From: Novosphingobium piscinae
GTDB taxonomy: Bacteria; Pseudomonadota; Alphaproteobacteria; Sphingomonadales; Sphingomonadaceae
Direction of reading: 5' to 3'
Length of the DNA stretch: 64,000 bases
Assembly: GCF_014230355.1 (NCBI RefSeq)
Contig: NZ_JACLAX010000005.1
Coordinates: forward strand, 1 to 64,000
Each line of letters opens with the position of its first letter. Position 1 is the first letter of the stretch. Shown in pieces: positions 26,118-34,582 of this stretch. Below the pieces are notes generated by a model that worked only from the letters and a program-made list of their open reading frames with translations, had not been told where the DNA came from and ran no database searches. The position numbers and the translations under genes are program-made.

Positions 26118-27596
26118 TCAGGCCAGGGTCGCCCGCCTGATGGCCGCCTGCCATTCACCGACCAGCCGGGCCCGCTCGGCCGCCCCCATTGCGGGCGTGA
26201 AGCGGGTCAGGCCCTCGGTCCCGGCCGCGCTGTCGAGCACCCCTGCCCAGGCCCCCACGGCATGGGCCGCCAACATGGCCGCGCCGAGCGCGGTGGTTTC
26301 CAGGTTGGCGGGGCGTTCGACGCTGATGTCGAGAATGTCGGCGAGGAACTGGCAGAACCAGTCGTTCGCCGCCATGCCGCCATCGACGCGCAGCGCCGCC
26401 AGCGCGCCCGCCCCGTCGCGCTGCATGGCGGCGACCAGGTCGGCGGTCTGGAAGGCGACCGATTCGAGCGCGGCGCGGGCGATGTGAGCCGGTCCGCTGT
26501 CGAACGTCAGCCCGGTCAGCATGCCCCGGGCCTCGGTGCACCAGTGCGGGGCGCCCAGGCCGACGAAGGCCGGCACCATGTAGACCCCGCCGTTGTCGGG
26601 CAGCCGGGCCGCCATCTCCTGGGTCTGGCGCGCCGCGACGATGATCCCGAGCCCGTCACGCAGCCACTTGATCGCCGCACCCGCCACGAACAGCGACCCC
26701 TCCAGCGCATAATGCGCGGTGCCGTCGATCCGATAGGCCACGGTGGTCAGCAACCGCGCGCCCGAGGCGACCGGGCGCTCCCCGGTGTTGAGCAGCATGA
26801 AGCCGCCCGTGCCATAGGTGATCTTGGCCTGCCCGGGGGCGAAGCAGGACTGACCGACCAGCGCGGCCTGCTGATCGCCGGCGATCCCCGTGATCGGGAT
26901 CTCGCCGCCCAGCAGGGTCGTGGTGCCGAAGTCCGCCGCGCTGTCGCAGACCTCGGGCAGGACCGCTGCCGGGATGCGGAACAGGGCGAGCAGGTCGGGA
27001 CACCAGCGCTGGGCATGGATGTCGAACAGCAGCGTGCGGCTGGCGTTGGTGACGTCGGTCTTGTGGCTGCGCCCCTCGGTCAGGCGCCACAGCAGGAAGG
27101 TGTCGATCGTCCCGAACGCCAGTTCGCCCCGCTCGGCCCGCTCCCGCGCGCCGGGAATGGTGTCGAGCAGCCAAGCCAGCTTGGTCGCCGAGAAGTAGGG
27201 ATCGAGCAGCAGGCCGGTCTTCGCCTGGACCATGGCCTCGTGCCCGGCAGCATGGAGTTCGGCGCAGACCGCGGCGGTGCGCCGGTCCTGCCAGACGATC
27301 GCCCGGTGCAGCGGCGCGCCGGTGGCGCGGTCCCACAGCACCACGGTCTCGCGCTGGTTGGTGATGCCGATCGTCGCGATCTCGCCGGGTGCGAGCCCCG
27401 CCTCGGCCAGCGCGCCACGCGCCGTCGCCAGGGTATCGCGCCAGATGTCCTCGGGATCGTGCTCGACCCAGCCGTCGGCCGGATAGTGCTGGGCGAACTC
27501 CTGCTGCGCCGTCGCGATCACCCGGCGGTCGGCCGCGAACACCAGCGCCCGGGTCGAGGTGGTGCCCTGATCGATCGCCAGAATGGACTTGCCCAT
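26118..27596 (-). CDS. glpK: Glycerol kinase GlpK
   Basis: A 492-residue FGGY-family kinase: [66 protein letters not shown] and [10 protein letters not shown]. It phosphorylates glycerol to sn-glycerol-3-phosphate. ATG 27596 follows a GAGGGGAG element 17 bp after the glpD stop, so it is the second gene of a glpD-glpK unit. The placement beside a predicted sulfoquinovosidase suggests use of the glycerol released from sulfoquinovosyl glycerol. No glycerol facilitator or GlpR is adjacent. Confidence 0.96.
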   Translation of the reverse strand: MGKSILAIDQGTTSTRALVFAADRRVIATAQQEFAQHYPADGWVEHDPEDIWRDTLATARGALAEAGLAPGEIATIGITNQRETVVLWDRATGAPLHRAIVWQDRRTAAVCAELHAAGHEAMVQAKTGLLLDPYFSATKLAWLLDTIPGARERAERGELAFGTIDTFLLWRLTEGRSHKTDVTNASRTLLFDIHAQRWCPDLLALFRIPAAVLPEVCDSAADFGTTTLLGGEIPITGIAGDQQAALVGQSCFAPGQAKITYGTGGFMLLNTGERPVASGARLLTTVAYRIDGTAHYALEGSLFVAGAAIKWLRDGLGIIVAARQTQEMAARLPDNGGVYMVPAFVGLGAPHWCTEARGMLTGLTFDSGPAHIARAALESVAFQTADLVAAMQRDGAGALAALRVDGGMAANDWFCQFLADILDISVERPANLETTALGAAMLAAHAVGAWAGVLDSAAGTEGLTRFTPAMGAAERARLVGEWQAAIRRATLA

Positions 27597-27613
27597 GCTC
27601 CCCTCCCCCGAAT

Positions 27614-29152
27614 TCAGCGGTTTGCCGCCAGCCACTCGGCCAGTCTCCGCGCCAGGGCGGGATCCGCGCCGAGCCCCAGCTTGGTGCGGCGCCACAGGAT
27701 GTCGTCGCTGTCGCAGGCCCATTCGTGATCGCACAGGTAGGCCACCTCGGCTGCGGTCAGGCCCTGGCCAAAGTCCTCGCCCAGTCCGGCCCAGTCGGTC
27801 GCCGTCCCGATGATCCGCTCGATGCGGGTGCCATAGGCATGGGCCAGGCGCTCGGCCACCGCAGCCGGCAGGAACGGCCAGCGCTGGCGGCACTGCGCGA
27901 GAAAGTCGGCAAAACTGCCGGGCGGCAGATCGCCGCCCGGCAGCGGCGCCGTGTCCGTCCACCCCTGGCCCGACCCGGAAAGCCAGGGCTGGAGGTTCTC
28001 CAGCGCATGCTCGGCCAGGCGGCGGTAGGTGGTCAGCTTGCCGCCCAGCACACTCAACACTTGCGGGCCCGTCTTGCGGCCCAGTTGCAGCACGTAGTCG
28101 CGCGTGATCGCCTTGGCGTCGGCGGTGCCGTCGTCATAGAGCGGCCGCACCCCGGAATAGCTCCGCACCACGTCGTCCGGGCCGATCTCGCGGGCGAAGT
28201 AGCGGTTGACCGCGGCGCAGAGATAGTCGGTCTCTTCCGGCGAGATTTCCGGCCGGTCGCGCTGATCGGCGCCGACGAGCACGTCGGTCGTGCCGATCAG
28301 CGTATAGCGGTGCTCGTAGGGAATGGTGAAGACGATCCGCCCGTCCTGCTGTTGCAGGATGAAGGCATGGGCTCCGGGATAGAGCTGCGGGACAACGATG
28401 TGGCTGCCCTTGACCAGGGTGACCCCGCCCTCGCGCGACACGCCGTCGACCCCGTCGAGCAGGTGACCGGCCCAGGGCCCGGCGGCATTCACGATCGCGC
28501 GGGCCTGCACCTCGACCGGAGCGGCGATCCCGGGGCGGGCGCGGGCGGGGTTGGGCGCCAGCGCGACGCGCCAGGCATCGCCCTCCACGCGCGCACCGGT
28601 CATCGCGGTCCCGGTCAGGATCGTGGCGCCACGCTCGGCCGCATCGATCGCGTTGAGCACCACCAGCCGGGCATCGTCGACCCACGCATCGGAATAGGCG
28701 AAGCCGCGCTTCAGCCCGGGCTTCAGTCCGGCCCCCCAGCGGGGATCAGCCAGGTCGACGCCCTGCGAGGCAGGCAGCGACTGGCGCCCGCCGAGGTGAT
28801 CGTAGAGCCACAGCCCGATGCGGATCATCCAGCCCGGCCGCCCGCCCTCGGGCTGGGGCAGGACGAAGCGCAGCGGCCAGGAGATGTGCGGGGCGATCCG
28901 GATCAGCCGTTCGCGCTCCTGCAGCGATTCCCGCACCAGCCGGAATTCGTAGTATTCGAGATAGCGCAGCCCACCGTGGATCAGCTTGGTGCTGGCAGAG
29001 GAGGTGTGCGCGGCCAGATCGTCGCGCTCGACCAGCAGGACGCTGAGCCCGCGGCCGACCGCATCGCGGGCGATCCCGACGCCGTTGATCCCTCCGCCGA
29101 CCACGAGCAGGTCGAAGGTGGAACCATCCAGCAGGGTCACGTTCTGCACCAT
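27614..29152 (-). CDS. glpD: Aerobic glycerol-3-phosphate dehydrogenase GlpD
   Basis: A 512-residue FAD-dependent membrane-associated dehydrogenase. It has the dinucleotide fold [23 protein letters not shown], family motifs [21 protein letters not shown] and [21 protein letters not shown], and a C-terminal helical cap. It oxidises glycerol-3-phosphate to dihydroxyacetone phosphate and passes electrons to quinone. It is the first gene of glpD-glpK, preceded by a promoter with an overlapping GntR-type operator candidate, and follows the sulfoquinovose operon on the same strand after 167 bp. Confidence 0.95.
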   Translation of the reverse strand: MVQNVTLLDGSTFDLLVVGGGINGVGIARDAVGRGLSVLLVERDDLAAHTSSASTKLIHGGLRYLEYYEFRLVRESLQERERLIRIAPHISWPLRFVLPQPEGGRPGWMIRIGLWLYDHLGGRQSLPASQGVDLADPRWGAGLKPGLKRGFAYSDAWVDDARLVVLNAIDAAERGATILTGTAMTGARVEGDAWRVALAPNPARARPGIAAPVEVQARAIVNAAGPWAGHLLDGVDGVSREGGVTLVKGSHIVVPQLYPGAHAFILQQQDGRIVFTIPYEHRYTLIGTTDVLVGADQRDRPEISPEETDYLCAAVNRYFAREIGPDDVVRSYSGVRPLYDDGTADAKAITRDYVLQLGRKTGPQVLSVLGGKLTTYRRLAEHALENLQPWLSGSGQGWTDTAPLPGGDLPPGSFADFLAQCRQRWPFLPAAVAERLAHAYGTRIERIIGTATDWAGLGEDFGQGLTAAEVAYLCDHEWACDSDDILWRRTKLGLGADPALARRLAEWLAANR

Positions 29153-29208
29153 GTGCCAAAGATCCTCGCGGTAGACCCGCCCATCCCTCGCTCCCGGGGG
29201 CGAGGAGC

Positions 29209-29249
29209 CTGCTAAGCGACAGTCCCCTGCCCGTCAATTGGTTAGTCCA
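29209..29249 (-). promoter_or_regulatory. glpD promoter with GntR-type operator candidate (site 4)
   Basis: On the minus strand TTGGACTAACCAA (29238-29250) directly abuts a -35-like TTGACG (29232-29237), with a weak -10 (TTAGCA/TAGCAG) 16-17 bases on. The core TGGACTAACCA matches nine of eleven bases of the gntR-manD site at 15472. Confidence 0.42.
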
Positions 29250-29319
29250 ATTTATCCAGTCGCCTTGACCATAGCAGCGATCGCCCCCGCCACAGCCCGT
29301 CCTTTGGGGACCGTGCTGC

Positions 29320-30408
29320 TCACAGCACCAGCGGCCCGTGCTGGATCTGCGGCAGCACATAGCGGGCGAACAGGTCGGCCTCCTGCATGTGCGGGTAGCC
29401 CGACAGGATGAAAGCCTCGATCCCCTCGGCCTGGTAGGCGCGCAGCTTGGCCAGGACCTGATCGGGCGTGCCGACAATCGCGGCGCCGCAACCGGAGCGG
29501 GCGCGGCTGATCCCGGTCCACAGGTTCTCCTCGACGAACCCGTCGCCATCCGCCGCCCCGCGCAGCTCCTGCTGGCGCTGGACGCCGAAGTTCTTGGCAT
29601 CGAGCGACTTCTCGCGGATCGCCCGGCCCGCCTCCTCGTCCAGCTTCGACAGCAGCCGGTCGGCATAGGCCCGCGCCTCGTCCTCGGTTTCGCGGACGAT
29701 CACATGGACGCGGTAGCCGAACTTCAGGGTGCGGCCGAAGGTGGCGGCGCGAGCCTTCATGTCGGCGATCGTCTCGCGCACCTTGTCCAGCGTGTCGGGC
29801 CACATCAGGTAGACGTCGCTCGCCTCGGCGGCGCACTGGCGGGCTTCATGGCTGAGACCGCCGAAGTAGAACGCCGGGCACTTGCCGGAAATCGTCCCGA
29901 TCCGCGGCGGATCGAGCTTGAGCTTGAAGAACTCACCCTGAAAATCGAGGTGCTCGCCGTTCAGCAGGGTGCGGACGATTGTCATGATCTCGGTCGCGCG
30001 GGCATAGCGTGGCCCCGAGGCGATCGTTTCCCCCGGCATGTCGGACGAGATGATGTTGACGTTGAGCCGCCCGCCGGTGCCGGCTGCGTTGGGCCCGAGG
30101 ATGCGGTCGAGCGTGGCGATGCGCCGGGCCAGCTGGGGTGGCCAGTCCTCGCCCATGCGCGTTGCCCACAGCAGCTTGATGCGCCGCACCTGCGTCGCCA
30201 CCGCCGCGGCAAAGGCGGTGGTATCGAGACCGAGCTGATAGCCCGACGGCAGCAGGATGTTGTCAAACCCGCCTTCCTCGGCCCGCAGCACGATGTTGCG
30301 GCAATGCTCCCAGCTTGATTGCAGATACTTGTCGGGGACGCCAAGAAACTCGTAGTCGTCGTCGCACAGCGCCGAGAACCAGGCGATTTCACATTGCGGT
30401 CCGGCCAT
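29320..30408 (-). CDS. SsuD-type FMNH2-dependent sulfonate monooxygenase; predicted sulfoquinovose monooxygenase (SmoC-like)
   Basis: About 362 residues of the luciferase-like alkanesulfonate monooxygenase family. SsuD-type active-site features are kept (numbering from the ATG three bases upstream): N117 (LNVNIISSD), W204 (YLMWPD), R234 and H236 (GYRVHVIVRE), the mobile-loop arginines near ISRARSGCGAAIVG, and Y339 (FILSGYPH). These enzymes cleave C-S bonds with O2 and FMNH2, giving an aldehyde and sulfite. In the sulfo-SMO pathway the SmoC member converts sulfoquinovose to 6-oxo-glucose. The gene follows the AKR gene after about 35 bp. GGAGAG favours ATG 30408 over 30411. The needed flavin reductase is not nearby. 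A generic alkanesulfonate role is the alternative. Confidence 0.8.
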   Translation of the reverse strand: MAGPQCEIAWFSALCDDDYEFLGVPDKYLQSSWEHCRNIVLRAEEGGFDNILLPSGYQLGLDTTAFAAAVATQVRRIKLLWATRMGEDWPPQLARRIATLDRILGPNAAGTGGRLNVNIISSDMPGETIASGPRYARATEIMTIVRTLLNGEHLDFQGEFFKLKLDPPRIGTISGKCPAFYFGGLSHEARQCAAEASDVYLMWPDTLDKVRETIADMKARAATFGRTLKFGYRVHVIVRETEDEARAYADRLLSKLDEEAGRAIREKSLDAKNFGVQRQQELRGAADGDGFVEENLWTGISRARSGCGAAIVGTPDQVLAKLRAYQAEGIEAFILSGYPHMQEADLFARYVLPQIQHGPLVL

Positions 30409-30444
30409 CATCCCTCTCCTTCGTTCTTCGATCGCACCGCCGCC

Positions 30445-31359
30445 CTAAGGCAGCCGCTCGCCCCGGGCGGCGACCAGCACCGCGTACCAGTCCTGACGGG
30501 TCCAACGGACATGGGCCGCCTGCGTCGCCTCGGCGATCCGTTCAGGCTGCTGCGAGCCAACGATCGGTACGATCCCGGCGGGATGGGCCATCAGCCAGGC
30601 ATAGGCGGCCACGGTGCGCGATACGCCCTGCGCGGCGCCGATGCGGTCAAGCTCGGCCGCCACCGCCTGCTCGCGCGGGGTGGCAGGCGCGGCCAGCCGG
30701 CCACCGCCCAGTGGCGACCAGGCCAGCGGCGTCAGGCCAAGCCGCATGGCCTGGTCCAGTTCGCCGTTCTCGAGGCAGGCGATCCGCAACGGGCTGATCT
30801 CGGGCTGGGTGGTGGCCAGCTTGTGGCCGAGGAAATGCTGCAGCGCTTCGGTCTGCTGCATGGTGAAGTTGGATACGCCGAGCGTACGGATCTTGCCGCT
30901 GGCCACCGCGTCATCCAGCGTCCGCGCCACCTCTTGCGGATGGGCGAGAATGTCGGGCCGATGGATCTGCCACAGATCGACCTGCTCGGTCCGCAGGCGG
31001 CGCAGCGAAGCCTCGATCGCCGCCGACAGATAGCCGGAACTCTGGTCGTAGGGCAGCGGCGGACAGATGCCGCCCTTGGTCGCCAGCACCATGCGCGCAC
31101 GCAGGCCGGGCTCGGCAGCGAACACCTCGCCCAGCAGGGCTTCGGCATCCCCGAACCCGGCGGCCCCATCGAAGCCATAGATGTCGGCCGTGTCGAGCAG
31201 GGTGATCCCCGCATCAAGCGCGGCATGGACCAATGCCGCAGCCTCGCGCGCGGTGCGGCCGTTGTCGGCCAGGCGCCACATCCCCCACGCGATCGGCGAG
31301 ACGACAAGATCGGAAGCACCCAGCCGGCGGGTGGCTGGCGGGAGGGGCAGTTCGCTCAT
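30445..31359 (-). CDS. Aldo-keto reductase; predicted 6-oxo-glucose reductase (SmoB-like)
   Basis: A 304-residue NAD(P)H-dependent aldo-keto reductase with tetrad D56, Y61 (LLDTADIYG), K95 (ATKGG) and H133 (WQIHRPD), plus a C-terminal GIVPIVGSQQPERI cofactor loop. It lies between the LacI gene (ATGA overlap at 31356-31359) and the SsuD-type gene in an operon headed by a predicted sulfoquinovosidase. In the sulfo-SMO pathway an AKR reduces 6-oxo-glucose to glucose, which fits this position. The general family call is secure; the substrate is inferred. Confidence 0.82.
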   Translation of the reverse strand: MSELPLPPATRRLGASDLVVSPIAWGMWRLADNGRTAREAAALVHAALDAGITLLDTADIYGFDGAAGFGDAEALLGEVFAAEPGLRARMVLATKGGICPPLPYDQSSGYLSAAIEASLRRLRTEQVDLWQIHRPDILAHPQEVARTLDDAVASGKIRTLGVSNFTMQQTEALQHFLGHKLATTQPEISPLRIACLENGELDQAMRLGLTPLAWSPLGGGRLAAPATPREQAVAAELDRIGAAQGVSRTVAAYAWLMAHPAGIVPIVGSQQPERIAEATQAAHVRWTRQDWYAVLVAARGERLP

Positions 31360-32369
31360 GCAGGGTTCCTGACTGGGGGCGCGACGGAGCCGCGCTCGAC
31401 AAGGGTATGGGGCAGGCGGCGATGGCAGATCTCGCCGCCTTCGATGAGGATCGCGGTGGCCGTCCGCGCCAGCTCGGCCATCGGCTGGTGGATCGTGGTC
31501 AGCGGGGGCCAAACCGTCCGGGCCAGGGTCGTATCGTCGAACCCGGCAACCGAAAGCTGCCCCGGCACGGGGATGCCGCGATCGTGGGCCACGGCCAGCA
31601 CGCCGGCGGCCATGTCGTCGTTGGCGGCGAAGATCGCGGTTGGCGGGATCGGCTGGTCCAGCAGATCATGCCCGGCGCGGACGCCGGAATCGAAATCGAA
31701 CGCGCCGTCGCAGACCAGCGCCGGCTCGAAGGCGATGCCCACGCGGTCAAGCGCGCGGCGGTAGCCGAACAGGCGATCGTCCGAGGCCATGTGGTTGGGA
31801 TGGCCCTTGATGAAACCGATCCGGCGGTGGCCAAGATTGATCAGGTGGGTGGTCATGTCGTCCGCGGCCTGCGCGTCGTCCATGAAGACCGAGCTGGTCA
31901 GGGCATGATTGGTCCCCGGCGAGATCCGCACGAACGGAATGTCCATCGCGTCGAGCGCCTTGAGCACGGCCTCGCAATCGGTCACCGGCGAGGACAGGAT
32001 GATGCCGTCGACGTGGCTCTCGCTGACCAGCCCGCGTACCTGCTCGCCAACCAGCGGATCGGCCACGTCGACCGGCTGGGCCAGCAGGCGCACCCCCTTC
32101 TCGCGGCACAGGTCCCAGCAGCCGGTCTGGATCTGGAACATGTAGTAGGGGCTGTGGTTGTCATAGATCAGCGCGATCTGGTTGGACTTGCCGCCCGACA
32201 GGATCCGCGCCGCCACGCTTGGCCGGAACTCGAGCGCGGCCATCGCCGCCTCGACCCGGCTGCGCGTTTCGGCGCTGACATAGGGGTGGCCGTTGAGCAC
32301 GCGGCTGACGGTTTTGACCGCCACGCCCGCCCGCGCGGCGACATCGCGGATATTGGCGCGCTCGCTCAT
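31356..32369 (-). CDS. LacI-family transcriptional regulator of the sulfoquinovose operon
   Basis: A 337-residue protein. N-terminal HTH NIRDVAARAGVAVKTVSRVLNG and hinge helix, then a periplasmic-binding-protein-like sugar-binding domain (SHVDGIILSSP, GHRRIGFIKGHPNH, TAIFAANDDMAAGVL, SVAGFDDTTLARTVWPPLTT). Both ends overlap neighbours by four bases (ATGA), so it is translated in line between the sulfoquinovosidase and the AKR. Autoregulation is likely. An imperfect palindrome at 34437-34455 in the divergent promoter region is a candidate operator. The inducer is presumably sulfoquinovose or a derivative. Confidence 0.88.
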   Translation of the reverse strand: MSERANIRDVAARAGVAVKTVSRVLNGHPYVSAETRSRVEAAMAALEFRPSVAARILSGGKSNQIALIYDNHSPYYMFQIQTGCWDLCREKGVRLLAQPVDVADPLVGEQVRGLVSESHVDGIILSSPVTDCEAVLKALDAMDIPFVRISPGTNHALTSSVFMDDAQAADDMTTHLINLGHRRIGFIKGHPNHMASDDRLFGYRRALDRVGIAFEPALVCDGAFDFDSGVRAGHDLLDQPIPPTAIFAANDDMAAGVLAVAHDRGIPVPGQLSVAGFDDTTLARTVWPPLTTIHQPMAELARTATAILIEGGEICHRRLPHTLVERGSVAPPVRNPA

Positions 32370-34432
32370 GCGGCCAGCGCCTCCGGCAGGGCGGCGAACA
32401 GCGCGGCGAAGGCACTGTCGGGCCGGTAGAACACGGGCGGCTGGTCAAACGGCGCGGCGACCACGTGAGTACCGGCGGCCAGGTCCGCCCCGCTCCAGAC
32501 ATGGCGCCAGACCCCCTCGCCCGGCAGCACGACCGGGCGCGCAGTCTGCCCGGCCTCGATCACCGGGGCGACCAGCAGGTCGGCACCGTAGAGATACTGG
32601 TCCTGCACCGCATGCAGCGCCGGGTCTGCGGGATAGTGGAGGAACAGCGGCCGCTGCAGCGGCAGGCCGGTTGCCCGCGCCTCGCCGGCGAGGTGGCGGA
32701 CATAGGGCGCGAGGGCGGCGTGGACCCGGCTCCAGCGGGCGAAGCAGGCGAGCAGCTCGGGGGCGGAATCGTACTGCAGGTTGTCGTCGGGGCGGTTGCC
32801 CTCGTGGCTGCGCATCACCGGCGCGAAGGCAGCCAGTTCTGCCCAGCGCCGCAGCAGCTCGGCGCTGCGGACATTGCCGTGCAGCGAGGTGTAACCGCCG
32901 CAGTCCGAATGGCTGTAGGCATTGCCGACCAGACCGGCCGAAAGCGCCCCGGTGAGCACAGTGCCAATCCCGTCATGCCGGGTGAAGTCCACCGACTGGT
33001 CGCCCGCCCAGAGCAGCGGGCACTGCGCCTGCACGCCGGAATAGCCGGCGCGCATGAAGAACAGCGCCTCGCCGGTGAGCCCGCGGCTGGCCAGCGCCAT
33101 GGCGTTGACCTCGGCCCACAGCACCGGCCAGCGGTTGTGCGCCTCCATCGGATCCGAGCCATCGGCCAGCCGCACGTCGGTGGGCAGATACTCACCGAAA
33201 TCGGCCATCCACCCGGCCATGCCGCGATCGAGCATCTCGCGGGCCAGCACCCTTTCGGCAAACCAGGCCCGGGTCTCGGCCCGGGTGAAATCGACCACGC
33301 CGCAGTCGAATTCGCCGAAATCGACAAGGTAGACCTCGTCGCTGTCCTGCCGCAGCGCGAAATGGCCGCCGGCCAGGCCTTCGGCGAACAGGTCGCCATC
33401 GGCCGCCAGGTAGGGATTGGCATAGGCGAGGAAGCGGATTCCCCGCTCGCGCAGCGCCGCGATGCGAGCGGTCAGGTCCGGATAGCGCGCCGCGCTGCGC
33501 GCGCCAACGTGCCAGTCCCAGAACAGGCGGCGGCCAAAGCTGGTCTCGCGGATGCCGGCCCAGTCCTCGCACCATAGCCCGGACACCGCAGTCCCGGCGG
33601 CCAGGAACCGCTCGAGCCGCGCGAAGCTGTCCGTCCCGGCCTTCAGCCCGACGATCGCCCCGCCGATCGCCCAGTCGGGCAGTTCAGGCTGGCGGCCGAA
33701 CCGGGTGGACAGCTGGCCCACCAGGCCGATGGGGCCGGTATCCGCGAACAGCTCGAACACCGCCTCGCTCCGCCACGCCTCGACCACGTGGTGCGCCGGA
33801 TCGGTGAAATCGAGCACGCTGTAGCAGGCCTCGGCCAGATGCACCGCCAGCCAGCGTGCGGTGAGGAAGGTCGGCTGGGGATAGTTGGTCGTCCAGTAGT
33901 CCCCGCCGGCCATGCCCTCCTCGTCCATCCGCCGGGTCAAGGCGGTGGACTTGTCCCGGCCGACCCCGGGTTCGCTGGTCCAGATCGGGAACCGGCGGCC
34001 GTTGAGCGCGAGGTAGCTCATCTGCTCGCCGCCGCCCCAGACGGCCTCGTCCGGCTCGGCCGCGAAGCGCACCGTGAGCCGGTCGGCCCCGGGGCGCAGC
34101 GCGGCGACCGTCAGCCGGTTGCCGACGAGGCCGAGCCGCACGGCGGGACCGGCCCGGTCCGACAGGACCACCGCGTCTTCGTACAGCGCCCAGTCGGCAG
34201 GCGCGGCCAGGGGCTCGGGACTGTCCTCGATTCGATAGTTGCCGCGGAACATGGTGATCGCCGGATCGCCCCGGCCGATCGCCACCGCCGGACAGGCCGG
34301 GCGGTGGCGCAGCACGGTCCGGCCGGCGAATCGCAGGTCGAACCCGTCCTCCCGCGCCACAAATCCCGTTTCCACGCCCACTCCAGTCCACCTCACCGCC
34401 AGCTCCGGCGCCTCGTTCACGCTCGGTCGCAT
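32366..34432 (-). CDS. GH31 sulfoquinovosidase (YihQ/SmoI-like)
   Basis: About 688 residues from ATG 34432. GH31 barrel with nucleophile D411 (GWMADFGEYLP) and acid/base D478 (LLWAGDQSVD), 67 residues apart as in E. coli YihQ. The sulfonate-recognising set K264 (GLKAGTD), E289 (CEDWAGIR), R302 and W305 (FGRRLFWDW) and Y514 (SDCGGYTSL) forms the KERWY signature of the second sulfoquinovosidase class. The K-E-R-W spacing equals that I recall for the Agrobacterium enzyme. It hydrolyses alpha-sulfoquinovosides such as sulfoquinovosyl glycerol. No signal peptide is seen, so it acts in the cytoplasm. It heads the minus-strand operon and is divergent from a TonB receptor. Confidence 0.85.
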   Translation of the reverse strand: MRPSVNEAPELAVRWTGVGVETGFVAREDGFDLRFAGRTVLRHRPACPAVAIGRGDPAITMFRGNYRIEDSPEPLAAPADWALYEDAVVLSDRAGPAVRLGLVGNRLTVAALRPGADRLTVRFAAEPDEAVWGGGEQMSYLALNGRRFPIWTSEPGVGRDKSTALTRRMDEEGMAGGDYWTTNYPQPTFLTARWLAVHLAEACYSVLDFTDPAHHVVEAWRSEAVFELFADTGPIGLVGQLSTRFGRQPELPDWAIGGAIVGLKAGTDSFARLERFLAAGTAVSGLWCEDWAGIRETSFGRRLFWDWHVGARSAARYPDLTARIAALRERGIRFLAYANPYLAADGDLFAEGLAGGHFALRQDSDEVYLVDFGEFDCGVVDFTRAETRAWFAERVLAREMLDRGMAGWMADFGEYLPTDVRLADGSDPMEAHNRWPVLWAEVNAMALASRGLTGEALFFMRAGYSGVQAQCPLLWAGDQSVDFTRHDGIGTVLTGALSAGLVGNAYSHSDCGGYTSLHGNVRSAELLRRWAELAAFAPVMRSHEGNRPDDNLQYDSAPELLACFARWSRVHAALAPYVRHLAGEARATGLPLQRPLFLHYPADPALHAVQDQYLYGADLLVAPVIEAGQTARPVVLPGEGVWRHVWSGADLAAGTHVVAAPFDQPPVFYRPDSAFAALFAALPEALAA

Positions 34433-34436
34433 CGTG

Positions 34437-34455
34437 TATGACACCGCTTGACATA
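34437..34455. promoter_or_regulatory. Candidate LacI operator between sulfoquinovosidase and TonB receptor
   Basis: TATGACACCGCTTGACATA has the dyad TATGnCA-N5-TGnCATA. It overlaps the predicted -10 of the sulfoquinovosidase promoter and lies in the shared divergent control region. Confidence 0.4.
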
Positions 34456-34478
34456 TCGGCCTGCCCAAAGCATTTCAA
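34450..34478 (-). promoter_or_regulatory. Predicted promoter of the sulfoquinovose operon
   Basis: Minus strand TTGAAA (34473-34478), a 17-bp spacer, then TATGTC (34450-34455). Transcription from here would start downstream of the in-frame ATG at 34468, which supports ATG 34432 as the true start. Confidence 0.4.
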
Positions 34479-34582
34479 GGACTACAAGTGGCACCGCTGG
34501 TTCTTTGCCCTGCGGATCAAGCCACGGTAGGTCGCCCGCACACACAGGGACCGGCCTGCCGGACTGGAGTGGGAGGAAACCT

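Noticed and set aside
29320..34432. Other sulfoquinovose routes (sulfo-EMP, sulfo-ED, transaldolase type)
   Set aside because: No SQ isomerase, kinase, SQ dehydrogenase, dehydratase or transaldolase gene is present; the gene content fits only the oxidative desulfonation route.
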